Source: Rhinopithecus roxellana (Eukaryota > Chordata > Mammalia > Primates > Cercopithecidae). Taken from it: DNA of 64,000 nucleotides. The stretch lies in contig NC_044552.1 in assembly GCF_007565055.1 (NCBI RefSeq), forward strand, positions 35,334,069 through 35,398,068, in the 5' to 3' direction. The position numbers were made by a program, and so were the translations under genes. Below the pieces are notes generated by a model. The model saw only the letters and a list, made by a program, of their open reading frames with translations. It was not told where the DNA came from and did no database searches. This document shows positions 51,940-62,860 of this stretch, one piece after another; positions within the stretch are counted from its first letter, which is position 1; the number at the start of each line of letters is the position of its first letter.

Positions 51940-52435
51940 AGGAGTCTGCAAACTGCGGCTCACGGACCAAATCCTGCCTGGTTTTGTATGGTCTATTAGC
52001 TAAGTGGTTTTCACAGATGAACATTGGTGGTCAATTTGACAATAGGGAGCATTAACTTTGAACCCCAACCAAGCAAAATGTTATCCCCTTTCCCCAAATT
52101 TCATTCTTCTTATTAGACCTGTATTACAAAAAAAAAAAAAAGTACTCAATTATTATTGTCATTGTAATTTCATCAATAAAAATTTTGTGGAAATTTGTTT
52201 TCTCTCTTGTTATGCAAATCCCTGCATAGTCTCAATTTTGCCTCATAGCCTGCAGAGCTTAAAATACAGCAAAAGTTTGCTGGTCTTTGCCTCCACTGCC
52301 CAACTACTGCCCCTGTCACATAAAAACAGCCACAGATGATACATAAGCAAATGAGTGTGGCTGTGCTCCAATACAACTTTATTTCCAGAAACAAGTGGTA
52401 AGCAGGATTTGGCCATCATCTGTCAACCCCTGAAG
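51940..52435. repeat. hAT (Charlie-like) DNA transposon remnant
   Basis: Left end CAGGAGTCTGCAAACTGCGG CTCACGGACCAAATCC and right end GGATTTGGCCATCATCTG TCAACCCCTG are inverted-repeat ends typical of Charlie-family copies. GGCTGTGCTCCAATACAACT TTATTT is a diagnostic internal phrase. The centre (52,050-52,200) is AT-rich with an A-run. Confidence 0.75.
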
Positions 52436-52794
52436 TAGAACACTGTAAGCCCTTGGCCATTTTGATGGGTTGGAGAAGGGCAAGTCAATCCTTAGTCAAG
52501 TCCAAATAAGCTAAGTGTTGGCTTGAACAATTCACTGGACTGAATTGGGCTGGATGTGAGTCTGAAGCTGATGGGACTCCCTCCAAGGACTCTAAGAATA
52601 AAGCCCACCCAGAAAAAGGCAGAGTGAAGCAATGGGAGAACCCAAGGGCATCATTTTAAGTCCCTGGATCACACATCATCTGCAGCGAGTCCTGCTCCCT
52701 TGACTTTCAGGTGCAAAAGCCAGTCAATTTTCATTGTTATTTAAGCCCATTTGAAGTGGATTTTCTGATGTTTGCACTGATACAAGAGCACAAA
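52436..52794. other. Unassigned intergenic DNA
   Basis: Unique-looking; no gene supported. Confidence 0.4.
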
Positions 52795-53720
52795 AGAAGA
52801 GTGTGTAATCCAGCCTGGGGCATTCAGGGGAGACTTCCAAGAAGAGGTGCCATCTGAGCTGGGTCTTAGCAGTGAAAGCATATGGGAGAAAAGATATTCC
52901 AAGCAGAGGACACAGTCTGAGATGAAGTCCAGCTACATGGAAGAGCACAGAACATGCCACAAGTCCCAGGTGGCAGAGCTGGGAGTGGCCAGGGATAGAA
53001 CCAGAGGTTCAAGAAATGACACCTTCTACCCTGTGCACCCAGCCAAGGTGCATGAATTTTGAATGCGTCTTAAGCAGGGCATGACAAGGTCAGGCTGGAA
53101 TTTTATTTATTTAATTTTTATTAAAGATGGGGTTCAAGCAATCCATCTGCCTCAGCCTCCCAAAGTGCTGAGATTACAGGCATGAACTACCACACCCAGC
53201 CTGGGCTGGCATGTTAGATAGAACTTTTTCACCACTGTGGAGGATGCACTGAAGGGAGGCTCCAGAAGAGGACAAGGCTGGAAGTGGGGAGGAAAGCTAG
53301 GAAGCTATTGGAATACTCCAGATGGGAGATGATGAGGGTCCTGCCCTGACCAATACTGGGGGAGTGGAGGTAAAGAGGAGGGAATGACTCTGAGAAATGC
53401 CTTGGAAGCCACAGGACTTGGTGACTGGATGTGAAGAGGAAGGGATAAGGAGAACCAAGGGATGATTCTAGTTTCTAGAGTGACTGGGAAGATTATGCTG
53501 CCACCAATGGGGAGAAAATGCAGAGGTGGAGCATGTTATGGATACAGAAGATGGCTTGGGCTGGGGACATGTTGAGTGTGCCATCCCTGGAGGCCCACAG
53601 ACATGGGCATGTGATCCAGGTTCCACACGGGATAGTGGTGGGAGCCACCATCTCACGGGTGGTAGATAAAACCATGAGAGTACATGGGCTTGTCCAAGAG
53701 CACAGATGATGAGGAGAGCA
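52795..53720 (-). repeat. L2 LINE, long 3' region split by an Alu monomer
   Basis: GGGAGACTTCCAAGAAGAGG, CATCTGAGCTGGGTCTTAGC, AGCAGGGCATGACAAGGTCA, GGCTCCAGAAGAGGACAAGG, ACATGTTGAGTGTGCCATCC: the longest readable L2 in the window. Confidence 0.85.
53100..53203 (-). repeat. Alu left-arm fragment
   Basis: GATGGGGTTCAAGCAATCCA, CTCAGCCTCCCAAAGTGCTG to ACCACACCCAGCC with an ATTTATTT head: truncated minus-strand monomer inside the L2. Confidence 0.85.
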
Positions 53721-53789
53721 GTGGGGCAATGCCCAGTGCTTCAGACAGGACAGTAGGAGATGAGATGAACCCACAGAGACTCATGAAAA

Positions 53790-54272
53790 GGAAAAGTTAA
53801 GCAGGAGAACAGTAGGGCAGAGTGTGGCAGGCACTGGCGCCCTGCCCATCTCTCTCAGTGTTCGCCTCTAAAGGTAAAAGCCTGCTTACTGCCAACACCT
53901 GCTCTTTGCCTGAGGGTTTTTTCCTGGCCGTGGAAACACCCTTGGCTCCAACCCAGAGCAGGCTGGAAGTGCTGGAGAGCGCGCCTAGAAGGAGGCCGCA
54001 GCCCATGATGAAGGGGAGGTTGATGGATGAGTACCCTAGGGCCTGCACCCGTGGGTTGGCTTGTGTGCACTGTGTGTCACGCATGCTCAAGTCCCCAGTG
54101 GGACTGCACTCCTTTTGCTGACAGTGGGATAATACTCCCTTTATTGGCTGCCTTCCCTCGTTCTCCCTGCCCTGCTCCCCCACTGGTATTTCCGGGACCA
54201 CCTCCCAAATAAACCACTTATGCTTGAATCACTGTCAGAGTCTGCTTCAGGGAGAACCTAAACTAAGACAAA
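53790..54272 (+). repeat. Old LTR (unnamed family A), copy 2
   Basis: End region CCTCCCAAATAAACCACTTA, GAATCACTGTCAGAGTCTGC, TTCAGGGAGAACCTAAACTA AGACA matches the family-A tail at 25,547. The AATAAA at 54,207-54,212 would be the LTR poly(A) signal. The 5' boundary is uncertain. Confidence 0.5.
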
Positions 54273-54483
54273 GGTGCCATGAAAACCAAACAAATAGAAA
54301 ACATGAAGGTGTTCTCACCAGGTAACTTTTGTCTCTGGAGGGATCAGGTCTTTCCTGCCCCAAGGGGCCCACCTCCACTCTCACAAAAGAGGCAGGCCGA
54401 TTTCTTGTCTGGTCTGAAGGTTCTCAGCAGGGGACTTTCCACATTCCCTGGCTGAGCAAACTCCAACATCAAGAAATCCTTTT
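54273..54483. other. Unassigned intergenic DNA
   Basis: No feature recognised. Confidence 0.4.
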
Positions 54484-54625
54484 GTAGTACCAGTTACTCA
54501 GAGGCTAAGGCAGGAGGATCTCTTGAGCCCAGGAATTCGAGGCTGCAGCAAGCTATAGTCACATCACTGCACTCTAGCCTGGGTGTCAAAGTGAGATCCT
54601 GACTCTAAAATAAAACAGAAAAAAA
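54484..54625 (+). repeat. FRAM-type Alu right monomer
   Basis: TAGTACCAGTTACTCAGAGG to GTGAGATCCTGACTC with A-rich tail; AAATCCTTT occurs on both sides, consistent with independent insertion. Confidence 0.85.
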
Positions 54626-54629
54626 TAAA

Positions 54630-55088
54630 TCCTTTCCTATCTCTCATCTCATTCCTTCGGTTTTTGCAGGAGCTGCTGTGTACTGCAAATGCTCAGAAAG
54701 ATTCCTCAGCCCCAAGCCCGCCCTCTCCTTGTACCCCTGATTCAGTCCTCTTCTTTTCCAGCACTCCAGGTGGCTTTCACTTCTTTCTATTCATCATATC
54801 TCCAGCCCTGTAAGTGTTCTCTGCTTCTTTCTGCCTGCAATCCAAAGACTGGCTATGACTGCTGGCCAGTGTCCTACAGGGAGACGGGGACTAGGTGGAC
54901 TGGAAATACTCCCAGTGTACTCCTGACCCACCCTGCTCCCCACCTCCTACCTCTCAAGGCAGGAGGCCAAGGGGAATTGCCTTGAACCAGACTTCTTGAG
55001 AGGTAAAGGGCCCTCAAGAAGCCATATACCAGAGCAATGAGGTGATCACTCTGGTGCGTAACAAGCCAGGGTATGAAGGCAGGTGCTG
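54630..55088. other. Unassigned intergenic DNA
   Basis: Possibly a degraded L2 (TTCCAGCACTCCAGGTGGC, TCTCCAGCCCTGTAAGTG); no gene. Confidence 0.4.
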
Positions 55089-55089
55089 T

Positions 55090-55720
55090 ACTTACATAAT
55101 TGTGGAACCGCGTATGAATTTCAACCTTTCTGAGCTTTAGTCTTGTCATTTATAGAATGAAGATAATAATAGTATCAACCTGATTTAGGCTGGGTTCCCA
55201 CAGAAGCAGCCCCTGAGACACTTCCATTGCAAATGGTTGATTTAGGAGGTGAAGGAAATACCAGTAGAAAAGTGGGGAAGTAAGACAAGGAAAGGAGGCA
55301 ACAAAGTATATGTTACCAAGCCAGCTATAGGATGGGCTCAGTTCCACAGAGGAAACCCTGGAAGTATGCATAGCACACATGACTTGGAGTTATCCCACAA
55401 GTGGAGTGAGGGAGTAGGGGTATTTATATACCAATTCCCATCAGTTATGGGTGGAGGGCTCCTCCAGGAAGTGCTAGTTCCCTGGCACTTCTGGCCTCCC
55501 ACACAGTGGAAAAGTGGGCTCTAATGCCCAAAGGAAACCCTTAGGCTAAGAAAGGCAGGCACTAGTGATTGGAAGCCTTAGGGGTGAAAAGTCACAGTGC
55601 ACCAGACAGGGCACCAACAAGTATCTGTTGCATCATCTTAGAGGACTGTTGGGAGGTGAAATGAGGTCATGTGTGGAACGCGCTTAGCACAGTGCCTGAT
55701 ACATGGGTGGTTCTTCTTTA
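55090..55720 (+). repeat. MIR split by an LTR
   Basis: Left piece: TCAACCTTTCTGAGCTTTAG, TTATAGAATGAAGATAATAA. Right piece after 55,622: TCTTAGAGGACTGTTGGGAG, AACGCGCTTAGCACAGTGCC, TGATACATGGGTGG. Together they rebuild one MIR. Confidence 0.85.
55186..55622 (-). repeat. Old LTR (unnamed family A), copy 3
   Basis: Starts TAGGCTGGGTTCCCACAGAA GCAGCCCCTGAGACAC, the reverse complement of the family-A tail (…GGGGCTGCTTCTGTGGGAAC…). About 430 bases, inserted in a MIR, which fixes both ends and makes it the best-bounded copy of the family. Confidence 0.6.
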
Positions 55721-56069
55721 AGCAAGACCCAGCTTCAGTTTGCCTTCAGCTGCCTGGCTCCAGGGACTTCCTGCTGCCTAACAACCTTGAGAGAGGTCCT
55801 GGGGGCTGGAGAGTCATGGGTTAAGAGGAGAGGGGACTGGAGGAGACCCTAGGGGACATGGTGAAGACCAGAAAGCAGACGGGGTGCAGGAGAACCAGGA
55901 AGGAGGTGGGGCCTGGAGCCCAGACCTTGCATAGAATTACAAAGATCAGGAAGTGTGTGAGCCCCACTCCATGGACCCAGCCAGATGCCACATACAATAA
56001 GGGATGTATAAAGACTCTCTTACCTTCCCTTATTTCTACTCTACATTCATTGCCTCTGATATTTGGAGC
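55721..56069. other. Unassigned intergenic DNA
   Basis: No gene; a MIR-like 3' tail follows. Confidence 0.4.
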
Positions 56070-56165
56070 ACTGCTTTCTCTTAAAAAAAATAGGACTGTT
56101 GTGGGAATCAGAGATACATATTAAAAGTGCCTGGTGAACAGTCGATGCTCAACAGACGGCAGCTA
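56070..56165 (+). repeat. MIR 3' tail
   Basis: GGACTGTTGTGGGAATCAGA, AAAGTGCCTGGTGAACAGTC, GATGCTCAACAGACGGCAGC. Confidence 0.7.
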
Positions 56166-56649
56166 TTTTCAATGTGAGTCTACCTGGGCTTTAACTCTCC
56201 TCCTTTATATCCCACCTCACCCTCCAGGGCCAGCAGCTGAGACCCCAAGCCCTAGGTCTTCCAGGTTCCATAGGGAAGGAATGCATCCTCTGCTAAGAAC
56301 AGAGTTCTGAAGGCATCCTAAGTCAACAAGCAGAAAGGGAGCCAGAGGAGAGATAAGAAGAATGGGGAGCACAGCCCTTTGAGAAAAGGGGATGGCTCTG
56401 AGGAAGTGAGAGTCTTCCTTGTTCCATTTTCTACCCAAGTTCCCCTCTTGACCCCAGCCAGCTCTTTCCTTGCAATCAATGAAGACACAGTTATTACATA
56501 TGTCCTACAACATGCAGCTGATAACTGCAGGACACCAACTTGCCCTAAAGTTTTAGGCTATTTTTGTTTTTTAAACTTTGCTCTAAAGTATCAAATCATA
56601 ATCAAATCAATATGCAAGTACTGTGCAGCTACCTTGCAAAAGAAATTAA
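56166..56649. other. Unassigned intergenic DNA
   Basis: Unique-looking; the right part is AT-rich. No gene. Confidence 0.4.
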
Positions 56650-56830
56650 GCTGGGTACAATGAGAAATCCCCAAATGACTGAAACTGTGGGTCCCTAAAC
56701 TAAGGAGTTTATTATCTAGTTGGAGAAATGAGGCATAAAATGGCTAAACAGTTAACAAACAATAGGGTTTGTTAAAAGTTACTGGGAGCTTATAAATAAG
56801 TTAGCTAACAACACATTGTAACATCAATGA
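56650..56830 (-). repeat. L2 LINE fragment
   Basis: TCCCTAAACTAAGGAGTTTA, TTATCTAGTTGGAGAAATGA, ATGGCTAAACAGTTAACAAA: minus-strand L2 (analogue of 'aaggagcttacaatctagttggg'). Confidence 0.65.
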
Positions 56831-56884
56831 CATAGGAGTGCTAAAAAGCACCTGGAAAGAGGCAGAAGTGGGCTGGGGTAATCA

Positions 56885-57085
56885 AGAAAGAGTAACAGTA
56901 GCTATAGTCTATCCAATGCCTAAACTGAGAAGAATCCTACATGAGCCATATGCGTCCTCACGACCTCTCCGCCAGACTGTCATCTTTCTTCCCATCTTGC
57001 AGTTGAATAAACTGAGGTCAAGCCCCTTGCTTCAGGATTTGGGGCTAGAAAAGTGACAGAATTGAGACTTAAATCCAAAAGTCTT
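56885..57085 (-). repeat. MIR SINE
   Basis: AATCCTACATGAGCCATATG, CATCTTGCAGTTGAATAAAC, TGAGGTCAAGCCCCTTGC. Confidence 0.65.
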
Positions 57086-57130
57086 CAAGTGGATGGAAGA
57101 TGTGGGATAGCTCCTAAAAGATAAGGAAGA

Positions 57131-57408
57131 GCCGGACGAGGTGGCTTGCACCTGCAATCCCAGCACTTTGGGAGGCTGAGGCGGGAGAATTATTTGAGTC
57201 CAGGAGTTTGAGACAAACCTGCGCAACAGAGAGACCCCTTCTCTACCCGGGTGTGGTAGCTCACACCTGTGGTCACAGTTAATCGGAAGGCTGAGATGGG
57301 AGGACCACTTGAGCCCAGGAGGTTGATCACAGTGAGCTGTGATTGCACCACTGCACTCCAGCCTGGGCAACAGAGCGGAGGCCCCATCTCCAAAAAGAAA
57401 AAAAAAAA
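57131..57408 (+). repeat. Old Alu (AluJ-like) with perfect target duplication
   Basis: GCCGGACGAGGTGGCTTGCA to AGGCCCCATCTC, shortened in the linker. AAAAGATAAGGAAGA flanks at 57,116-57,130 and 57,409-57,423, unusually intact for an element this diverged. Confidence 0.93.
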
Positions 57409-57481
57409 AAAAGATAAGGAAGAACTAAATGAACGGAAAAGGAATTCGTTTCTCTGTGCCCACTCCTGGGGCTTCTGCTAA

Positions 57482-57532
57482 CCTCATGCATCCTCCACCC
57501 CATCCCCACCCCCATGGGTGGGGTGCATGAGG
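57482..57532. repeat. Nested inverted repeat
   Basis: Outer arms CCTCATGCA / TGCATGAGG (57,482-57,490; 57,524-57,532) enclose inner arms CCCCACCC / GGGTGGGG (57,504-57,511; 57,516-57,523). Confidence 0.9.
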
Positions 57533-57697
57533 GAGGGATAAGGCACTGGGTCTGCTCTCTTGGCCCCTCCCAGTATGTTCTGCTGTCTTCCTGCACAGAA
57601 ATCCTTCCATGTAGGGATCTCATTTGACCTAAAGATGCTGTGTTCCAATTAGTGGGAAATCACTCACTGTTTGTCAAGTTATCATTTATTTTCTGAT

Positions 57698-58007
57698 CTT
57701 TTTTTTTTTTTTTTTTTTTTTTTTTGAGATGGAGTCTTGCTCTGTTGCCCAGGCTGGCATGCAGTGGCCGGATCTCAGCTCACTGCAAGCTCCACCTCCC
57801 AGGTTTACGCCATTCTCCTGCCTCAGCCTCCAGAGTAGCTGGGACTACAGGTGCCCACCACCTCGCCTGGCTAGTTTTTTGTAATTTTTAGTAGAGACGG
57901 GGTTTCACCATGTTAGCCAGGATGGTCTCAATCTCCTGAGCTCGTGATCCACCTGTCTCAGCCTCCCAAAGTGCTGGGATTACAGACTTGAGCCACCGCG
58001 CCCGGCC
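57698..58007 (-). repeat. Young AluYR-type Alu with long poly(T)
   Basis: About 26 T, then GAGATGGAGTCTTGCTCTGT. GGCCGGATCTCAGCTC, GTTTACGCC, GGCTAGTTTTTTG and GACTTGAGCC mark the monkey lineage. TATTTTCTGAT / TATTTCCTGAT flanks are a near-match target duplication. Confidence 0.93.
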
Positions 58008-58009
58008 TA

Positions 58010-58640
58010 TTTCCTGATTTTTAATGACTGGTTTTCGACAAATCAGCCCAAAGTTCCATGCCCACTACCCTTTGGACAAGGCCTGAGTCTCTGACTCCCT
58101 AACAGTCCCAAAAGGAACTGCAAACATCTCCAAGGGCCCAGGCCCCTGGTCAGCCTGGCACCTAGAAGGACAAGCCAGCCTCGCTCCAGTCCTGGGGGCC
58201 CTCTCCTCCACAGCCCCTGGCACAGCTACCCACACTACCATGGTCATCTACTTGGGGCAATATGGTAAACTGATAAGCCTCCCCCAGAGGTAGGAGCCCC
58301 GCTTAAAACCGAGGAAGCCTAGAGAGTGCCTTGAAAGTTCCTGGCACAGTTCATGAAGATGTCAACCCCTAATGAAATACTTCTCTCTTTAAATCATCAT
58401 TGATCTTGGGGAAGAGCAGCCTTTGTGGAAAAGGAAAAGGCTGCCCCTCTCCTATTCCTCCCTCACCTCCAATCAGCAGAAATTCTAGGTCTTTCCCAGT
58501 CAGAAAGATTGGGAAGCAGGGAATGGAGGAACAGTGGGGGGATGGGAAAGGCAAAAGATTCCGGAGTAGAGGAACCACAGCCGGGAAGGAGAGGCACAGT
58601 GAGAAGGGAGGTCACAGAAGGAAGCCTACCACAGCAATGA
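58010..58640. other. Unassigned intergenic DNA
   Basis: No recognised repeat or gene; frames at 58,400-58,650 on both strands are compositional. Confidence 0.45.
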
Positions 58641-59588
58641 GACCATAATACCCAAACATCCACTACAATCGAACTGTCCCATCAGTGGGAGGCTGGGTGA
58701 CAAAACAAGACGGGGCACACTGATATGGTAGAATCCTTTCCAGTGGCCTCTTAAGTAAGTGACCTAGAGACACACACAACACATGCAACGAACATGTAGA
58801 CATTCATATCGGCAGCACGAAGTTCAGCAAAACACAAGTAAAAACAAGGAGCAGGCTACCTTGCATTTAAAATTTTAATTGCTTGATATTTGACTATGCC
58901 ACAAAAATGAATAAAAATAAATAACTAAAACAAAAGAAAATTTTGAGATACCCAAGCAATACCAAAGCAGTAAGAGTAGAAAACTTACTTGGGAAGGCCA
59001 ACTTCAGGAAACCACAAGGGAAGGATGGAGAATGGGAAGGAAGGAGAGTCATGGAAAAGGCCTATATTAGCAATGATTTTTACATGTTTCATTTTTAAGC
59101 ACAAAATGTATAGCTCAATTAATGTTTACAAAGTGAACACATGTATGTAACCAACTCCCAAATTCAAAAAGACCCCCAGAAATCCCCTTGTGCCCCTCCG
59201 TCACACCTCCACCTAAAATAGCCATGCTCCTGAGTTTTAATGCCATAAATTCATTGGATTGGGTTTTGAATTTCATATCAATGGAATCAAACTGTGTTTT
59301 CTTTTGTGTCTGGCTTTTATGCTCAACATTATATTTGTGAGCAACATTATATTTGTGAGATTCCTCCACGTTGTTGCATGTGGCAGTGGTTTGCTCATTC
59401 TGATTGCCAAGTACTAGCCCACGGATGAGAAGGTTTAGTCACCTATTCCACTGTTGACGGCTATTGTGAATAGTGAGCACATGCGAATAGATGGCATAGC
59501 ATTCTGGTGTATGCCTTTTGGTGAACACATGTACATATGCATTTTTATTGGCATATACTTAGGAGCGGAGTGGAGTAGAGTTACTGCA
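58641..59588. repeat. Old L1-related fragments
   Basis: CCAAACATCCACTACAATCG near 58,651 and, from 59,085, CTCAATTAATGTTTACAAAG, GTGTCTGGCTTTTATGCTCA, CCTCCACGTTGTTGCATGTG, TATACTTAGGAGCGGAG follow L1M-type 3' sequence. Orientation of the second part appears opposite to that of the L1 at 81-560. Subfamily is unknown. Confidence 0.55.
59324..59359 (+). repeat. 18-bp perfect tandem duplication
   Basis: CAACATTATATTTGTGAG occurs twice back to back inside the old L1 text, where the family normally has it once. Confidence 0.95.
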
Positions 59589-59601
59589 TTATGCTGATAA
59601 A

Positions 59602-59924
59602 ATGAGTTTTATTTTTATTTTTTGTTTTGTCTTGTTTTTTGAGATGGAGTTTCGCTCTTGTTGCCCAGGCTGGAGTGCAATGGTGCCATCTCAGCTCACT
59701 GAAACTTCCGCCTCCCAGGTTCAAGCGATTCTCCTGCCTCAGCCTCCCAAGTAGCTGGGATTACAGGCATGTGCCACCACGCCTGGCTAATTCTGTATTT
59801 TTAGTAGAGATGGTTTCTCCATGTTGGTCAGGCTAGTCTCGAATCCCCAACCTTGGGTGATTCGCCCGCCTGCCTCAGCCTCCCAAAGTGCTGGGATTAC
59901 AGACGTGAGCCCCCGCTCCCGGCC
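59602..59924 (-). repeat. Alu with perfect target duplication
   Basis: Minus-strand full Alu with an ATTTTT/GTTTTGTCTTG tail; TATGCTGATAAA flanks at 59,590-59,601 and 59,925-59,936. Confidence 0.95.
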
Positions 59925-59969
59925 TATGCTGATAAAGTTTTATTCCTCAATAACTAAAAAATAGTTTTT

Positions 59970-60275
59970 GGCCAGGTGTAGTGGCTCACACCTGTAATTC
60001 CAGTACTTTGGGAGGCCAAGGCAGGCAGATCACTTGAGGTCAGGAGTTCGAGACCAGCCTGGCCAACATGGCAAAACCTCATCTCTACTAAAAATACAAA
60101 AATTAGCAGGGCATGGTGGCATGAGCTTGTAGTCCCAGCTACTCGGGAGGCTGAGGCAGCAGAATCGCTTCAACTCGGAAGGCGGAGGTTGCAGTGAGCT
60201 TAGATCGCGCCATTGCACTCCAGCCTGGGTGACAGAGTGAGACTCTGTCTCAATAATAATAATAAAATAAATATA
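59970..60275 (+). repeat. Alu (AluS-like)
   Basis: GGCCAGGTGTAGTGGCTCAC to GACTCTGTCTC, with a tail of ATAATAAT/AAATA units. Confidence 0.95.
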
Positions 60276-60429
60276 AAATATCTGGGCTTAGGTTTGTTGG
60301 GACCATGGGAATGAAGCAAATGTTTCTAGATGTACACACCACTACCACCCCAACCTACTCCTGAGTATCAGGCCTGCTGCTAGGAACAAGCTCATCTATC
60401 AGCCCACTTCACCTCCACAATAGGATGGC
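60276..60429. other. Unassigned intergenic DNA
   Basis: GGGCTTAGGTTTGTTGGGAC and following text are unplaced. Confidence 0.4.
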
Positions 60430-60910
60430 GGCTGACCTTGGGAAAGGGCATCTGCTTCAGAGCAGGAGACCTGGGAGCAACTCCTTGCCACACTACTTCC
60501 TAGCTCTGTGACCTGAGCAAGTCATTTGACCTCTCTCAGCTTCACCTGGAGAAGAGTCACCATTGCTGGGGTGATAAGCTGAACAGCACATTATTCGACT
60601 GCCTGGCAAGCATTTAATAAGTGGCAACTCATGATTTGCAGCTTTGTGAGGTCAACATTCCTCATCCTGGAGCTCATCAAAGGGAAAATAAGTAATTATG
60701 GAAAGCATGTGAGGAACACATTACCAGGCTAGAAGTTTTGCCCATCCTCCCTCCCAACCACCCAAGGAGGCCTCCTAACCTCCCAATTGATGAGTGAGGA
60801 AACTGAGACTCAAACATCATGTAACTTGCCTCAGTCACACACTGGTTAAGTGACAGAGGCTGAAGTTCAACCCAAGGCTGCCTGACTCTAGCCCCTGTGC
60901 TCTTAACTAT
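60430..60910. repeat. Two convergent MIR copies
   Basis: Plus MIR 60,430-60,640 (CTTCCTAGCTCTGTGACCTG, AGCAAGTCATTTGACCTCTC). Minus MIR 60,650-60,910 (GAGGAAACTGAGACTCAAAC, GAAGTTCAACCCAAGGCTGC, CCCTGTGCTCTTAACTATGG). Confidence 0.88.
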
Positions 60911-61769
60911 GGCCCCCATGGAGGGGCCAAGCCATGAGCCTTGGTTCCCACCACCGCCAAAGCACCTGCACCTGCCCTGAGTCCTGTGAAGGAACAAGGA
61001 CAGAAAGGGGATCCTCCTGCCTGCTCCCAGTCACTCCCACTTTGGAGCCAAGGGCTACTCTTTTCAACCTTCTTAACGAAGCTGTTGCACCAGGAAGAAC
61101 GGCTTTGGACTGGCTTCTTTGATTTGGGGGCATTTGTTCTGTATCTTTCTTTGGGGAGGCTTTGTCTTCCTCCCTAAAATGCCTTTTAGGTGAAGACATG
61201 ACAGGGTCTTTTGATGCCTTGAGCCTCCACTGTAGCCCACAGGGAGCTGGGAACTGAACTGGCCTGGAGATGAGGGGTAAACTGAACTGAAAATGAAGGA
61301 TTTCCCAGGGCAATCCCTCTGGGCAAGTGAGCCCATGTGTGAGGTACAAGGGCTGCTGCAGGAAGGGGATGGGAAAAGCATTCAGTGAACCAGCCAGAAA
61401 AGGGCTGGAGAAGTCCCTCAGAGGTCACCTTATTCCATGGCCCCCTATAGAAATTCTCTCTTTTGTCTCCATAGACCCTAGTTCTCACCCCACCCTCAGC
61501 CTTTGCTGCAAGAAGGATGGGAAGGAGAACTGAGGACATAGTCACTGGCCCAGCTGGTCTGACACAAGGACCTGCCACTCCAGGCTTGGCCTGGGGCTGT
61601 CCACACACCATGACTTCCACCAGAGCTGGCCCTCGACAGAAGGTAAATCAGATAGTACTACCAACGGCTTTCTTTCTCCCAGAATATCCTTCACCTCAGC
61701 TAACCCACAAGCAGGCAGTGCCACCTCAGAGACCACCAGGAGCTTCTTTCTTGTCCTCATTGAAGTGGC
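60911..61769. other. Unassigned intergenic DNA
   Basis: Unique-looking. The 148-residue minus-strand frame 60,903-61,349 has no recognised domain or exon signal. Confidence 0.45.
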
Positions 61770-61955
61770 TCTAGTTGGAATCTGGCTCATCACTGACCAG
61801 CAGCTGTGTAAGCCCAGACAAGTGACTTGATCTCTTTGTGCCTCAGTTTCCTCTTCTATAAAATGGAGATAATAGAAATATCTCCCTCCTGGGGTTACCG
61901 TGAAGATTAAATGGCTGGTGGGTGGTACGACTCAGATGTTAGCTGTTATTTTATT
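61770..61955 (+). repeat. Nearly full-length MIR
   Basis: GACAAGTGACTTGATCTCTT, TGTGCCTCAGTTTCCTCTTC, TATAAAATGGAGATAATAGA, GTGAAGATTAAATGGCTGG. Confidence 0.93.
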
Positions 61956-62740
61956 CTTACGGCTATGGTTATCTCAGTTGCCACACTGGAAAGGACACCG
62001 AGATATCCACATAAATGGCACTTAGAGTCTTCCCTGCACAATTTCACACCTAGAAATCTACAATGCTCCAGCAAGACCTAAGTATGCCTGTCACACTTGC
62101 CCAACAGGGCAAATACATAAAATGTGGACCTGTGCAGGTATCAATAACATTACAGAAAAGGGACAGAAGTGATGAAAAACAACCCAAGAGGGTGTCTCCT
62201 CTCTGACATCCCCTTTCCTTTCAAGGCCCACTGGAAGGGCCAAGAAATCCCCTCCCCCCAGGCAACTTAGCATCAATCCTTGCAGCTCCGCCCCCACCCC
62301 TCAGGCTTACAGCTCCCACTCCACAGGGGCTCACACACTATGCCTGCCCCTTGTCCACCTGCCTGAGGATTTAGGACCAGGGGAGGCTACAAGAGCCATT
62401 GTCTTCCTGTCCTGATCCCACAGCAGGATCCTCCCTTGGTCATGGGGACCTGGCATCACTGACTGGGTTGGGATACTTCATGAGAACTCCTGAGGCCTCC
62501 TTCACTTCTCCCCAATCCCAACACACGCAGACAGATGGGAGATGTTGCCGGCATGTGTGGGGCGGGGAGGTGGGACGGGTATTCAGATTTCCACGGGACT
62601 CTGAGTGGTGCGTCTGCTACCAACACAGCCCCGCCCCTTGGGCCGTGGGCATTTCCTCACCCAGACCTCCCCCTCCCAAGCCAAACACACCATCGCCACC
62701 ACCACCACAACCCCTCCAGTCCCGCTGGGCAAAGGCGATG
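61956..62740. other. Unassigned DNA upstream of the promoter
   Basis: No repeat firmly assigned. Becomes C-rich from 62,270 and CpG-richer from 62,550. (CCA)n near 62,693-62,706. Overlapping 190-213-residue frames on both strands (62,399-63,195) follow from GC content. Confidence 0.5.
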
Positions 62741-62860
62741 TTCAGAGACGCGGAGTTTTGTTTACAATCTAATTCGTCCTCAACTTTGCACTTCACTTTG
62801 CCCGCATGGCTCTGGCCTTGGGCCCCTTCTTCACTGGTTCGCAGAGCACTATACGGGAAA
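62741..62860. promoter_or_regulatory. Candidate promoter-proximal conserved element
   Basis: GGAGTTTTGTTTACAATCTA (TGTTTAC forkhead core), CTAATTCGTCC, then AACTTTGCACTTCACTTTGC, which holds two CTTTG half-site-like words. An AT-rich island in rising CpG density about 0.65 kb upstream of the GC boxes. Confidence 0.4.
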
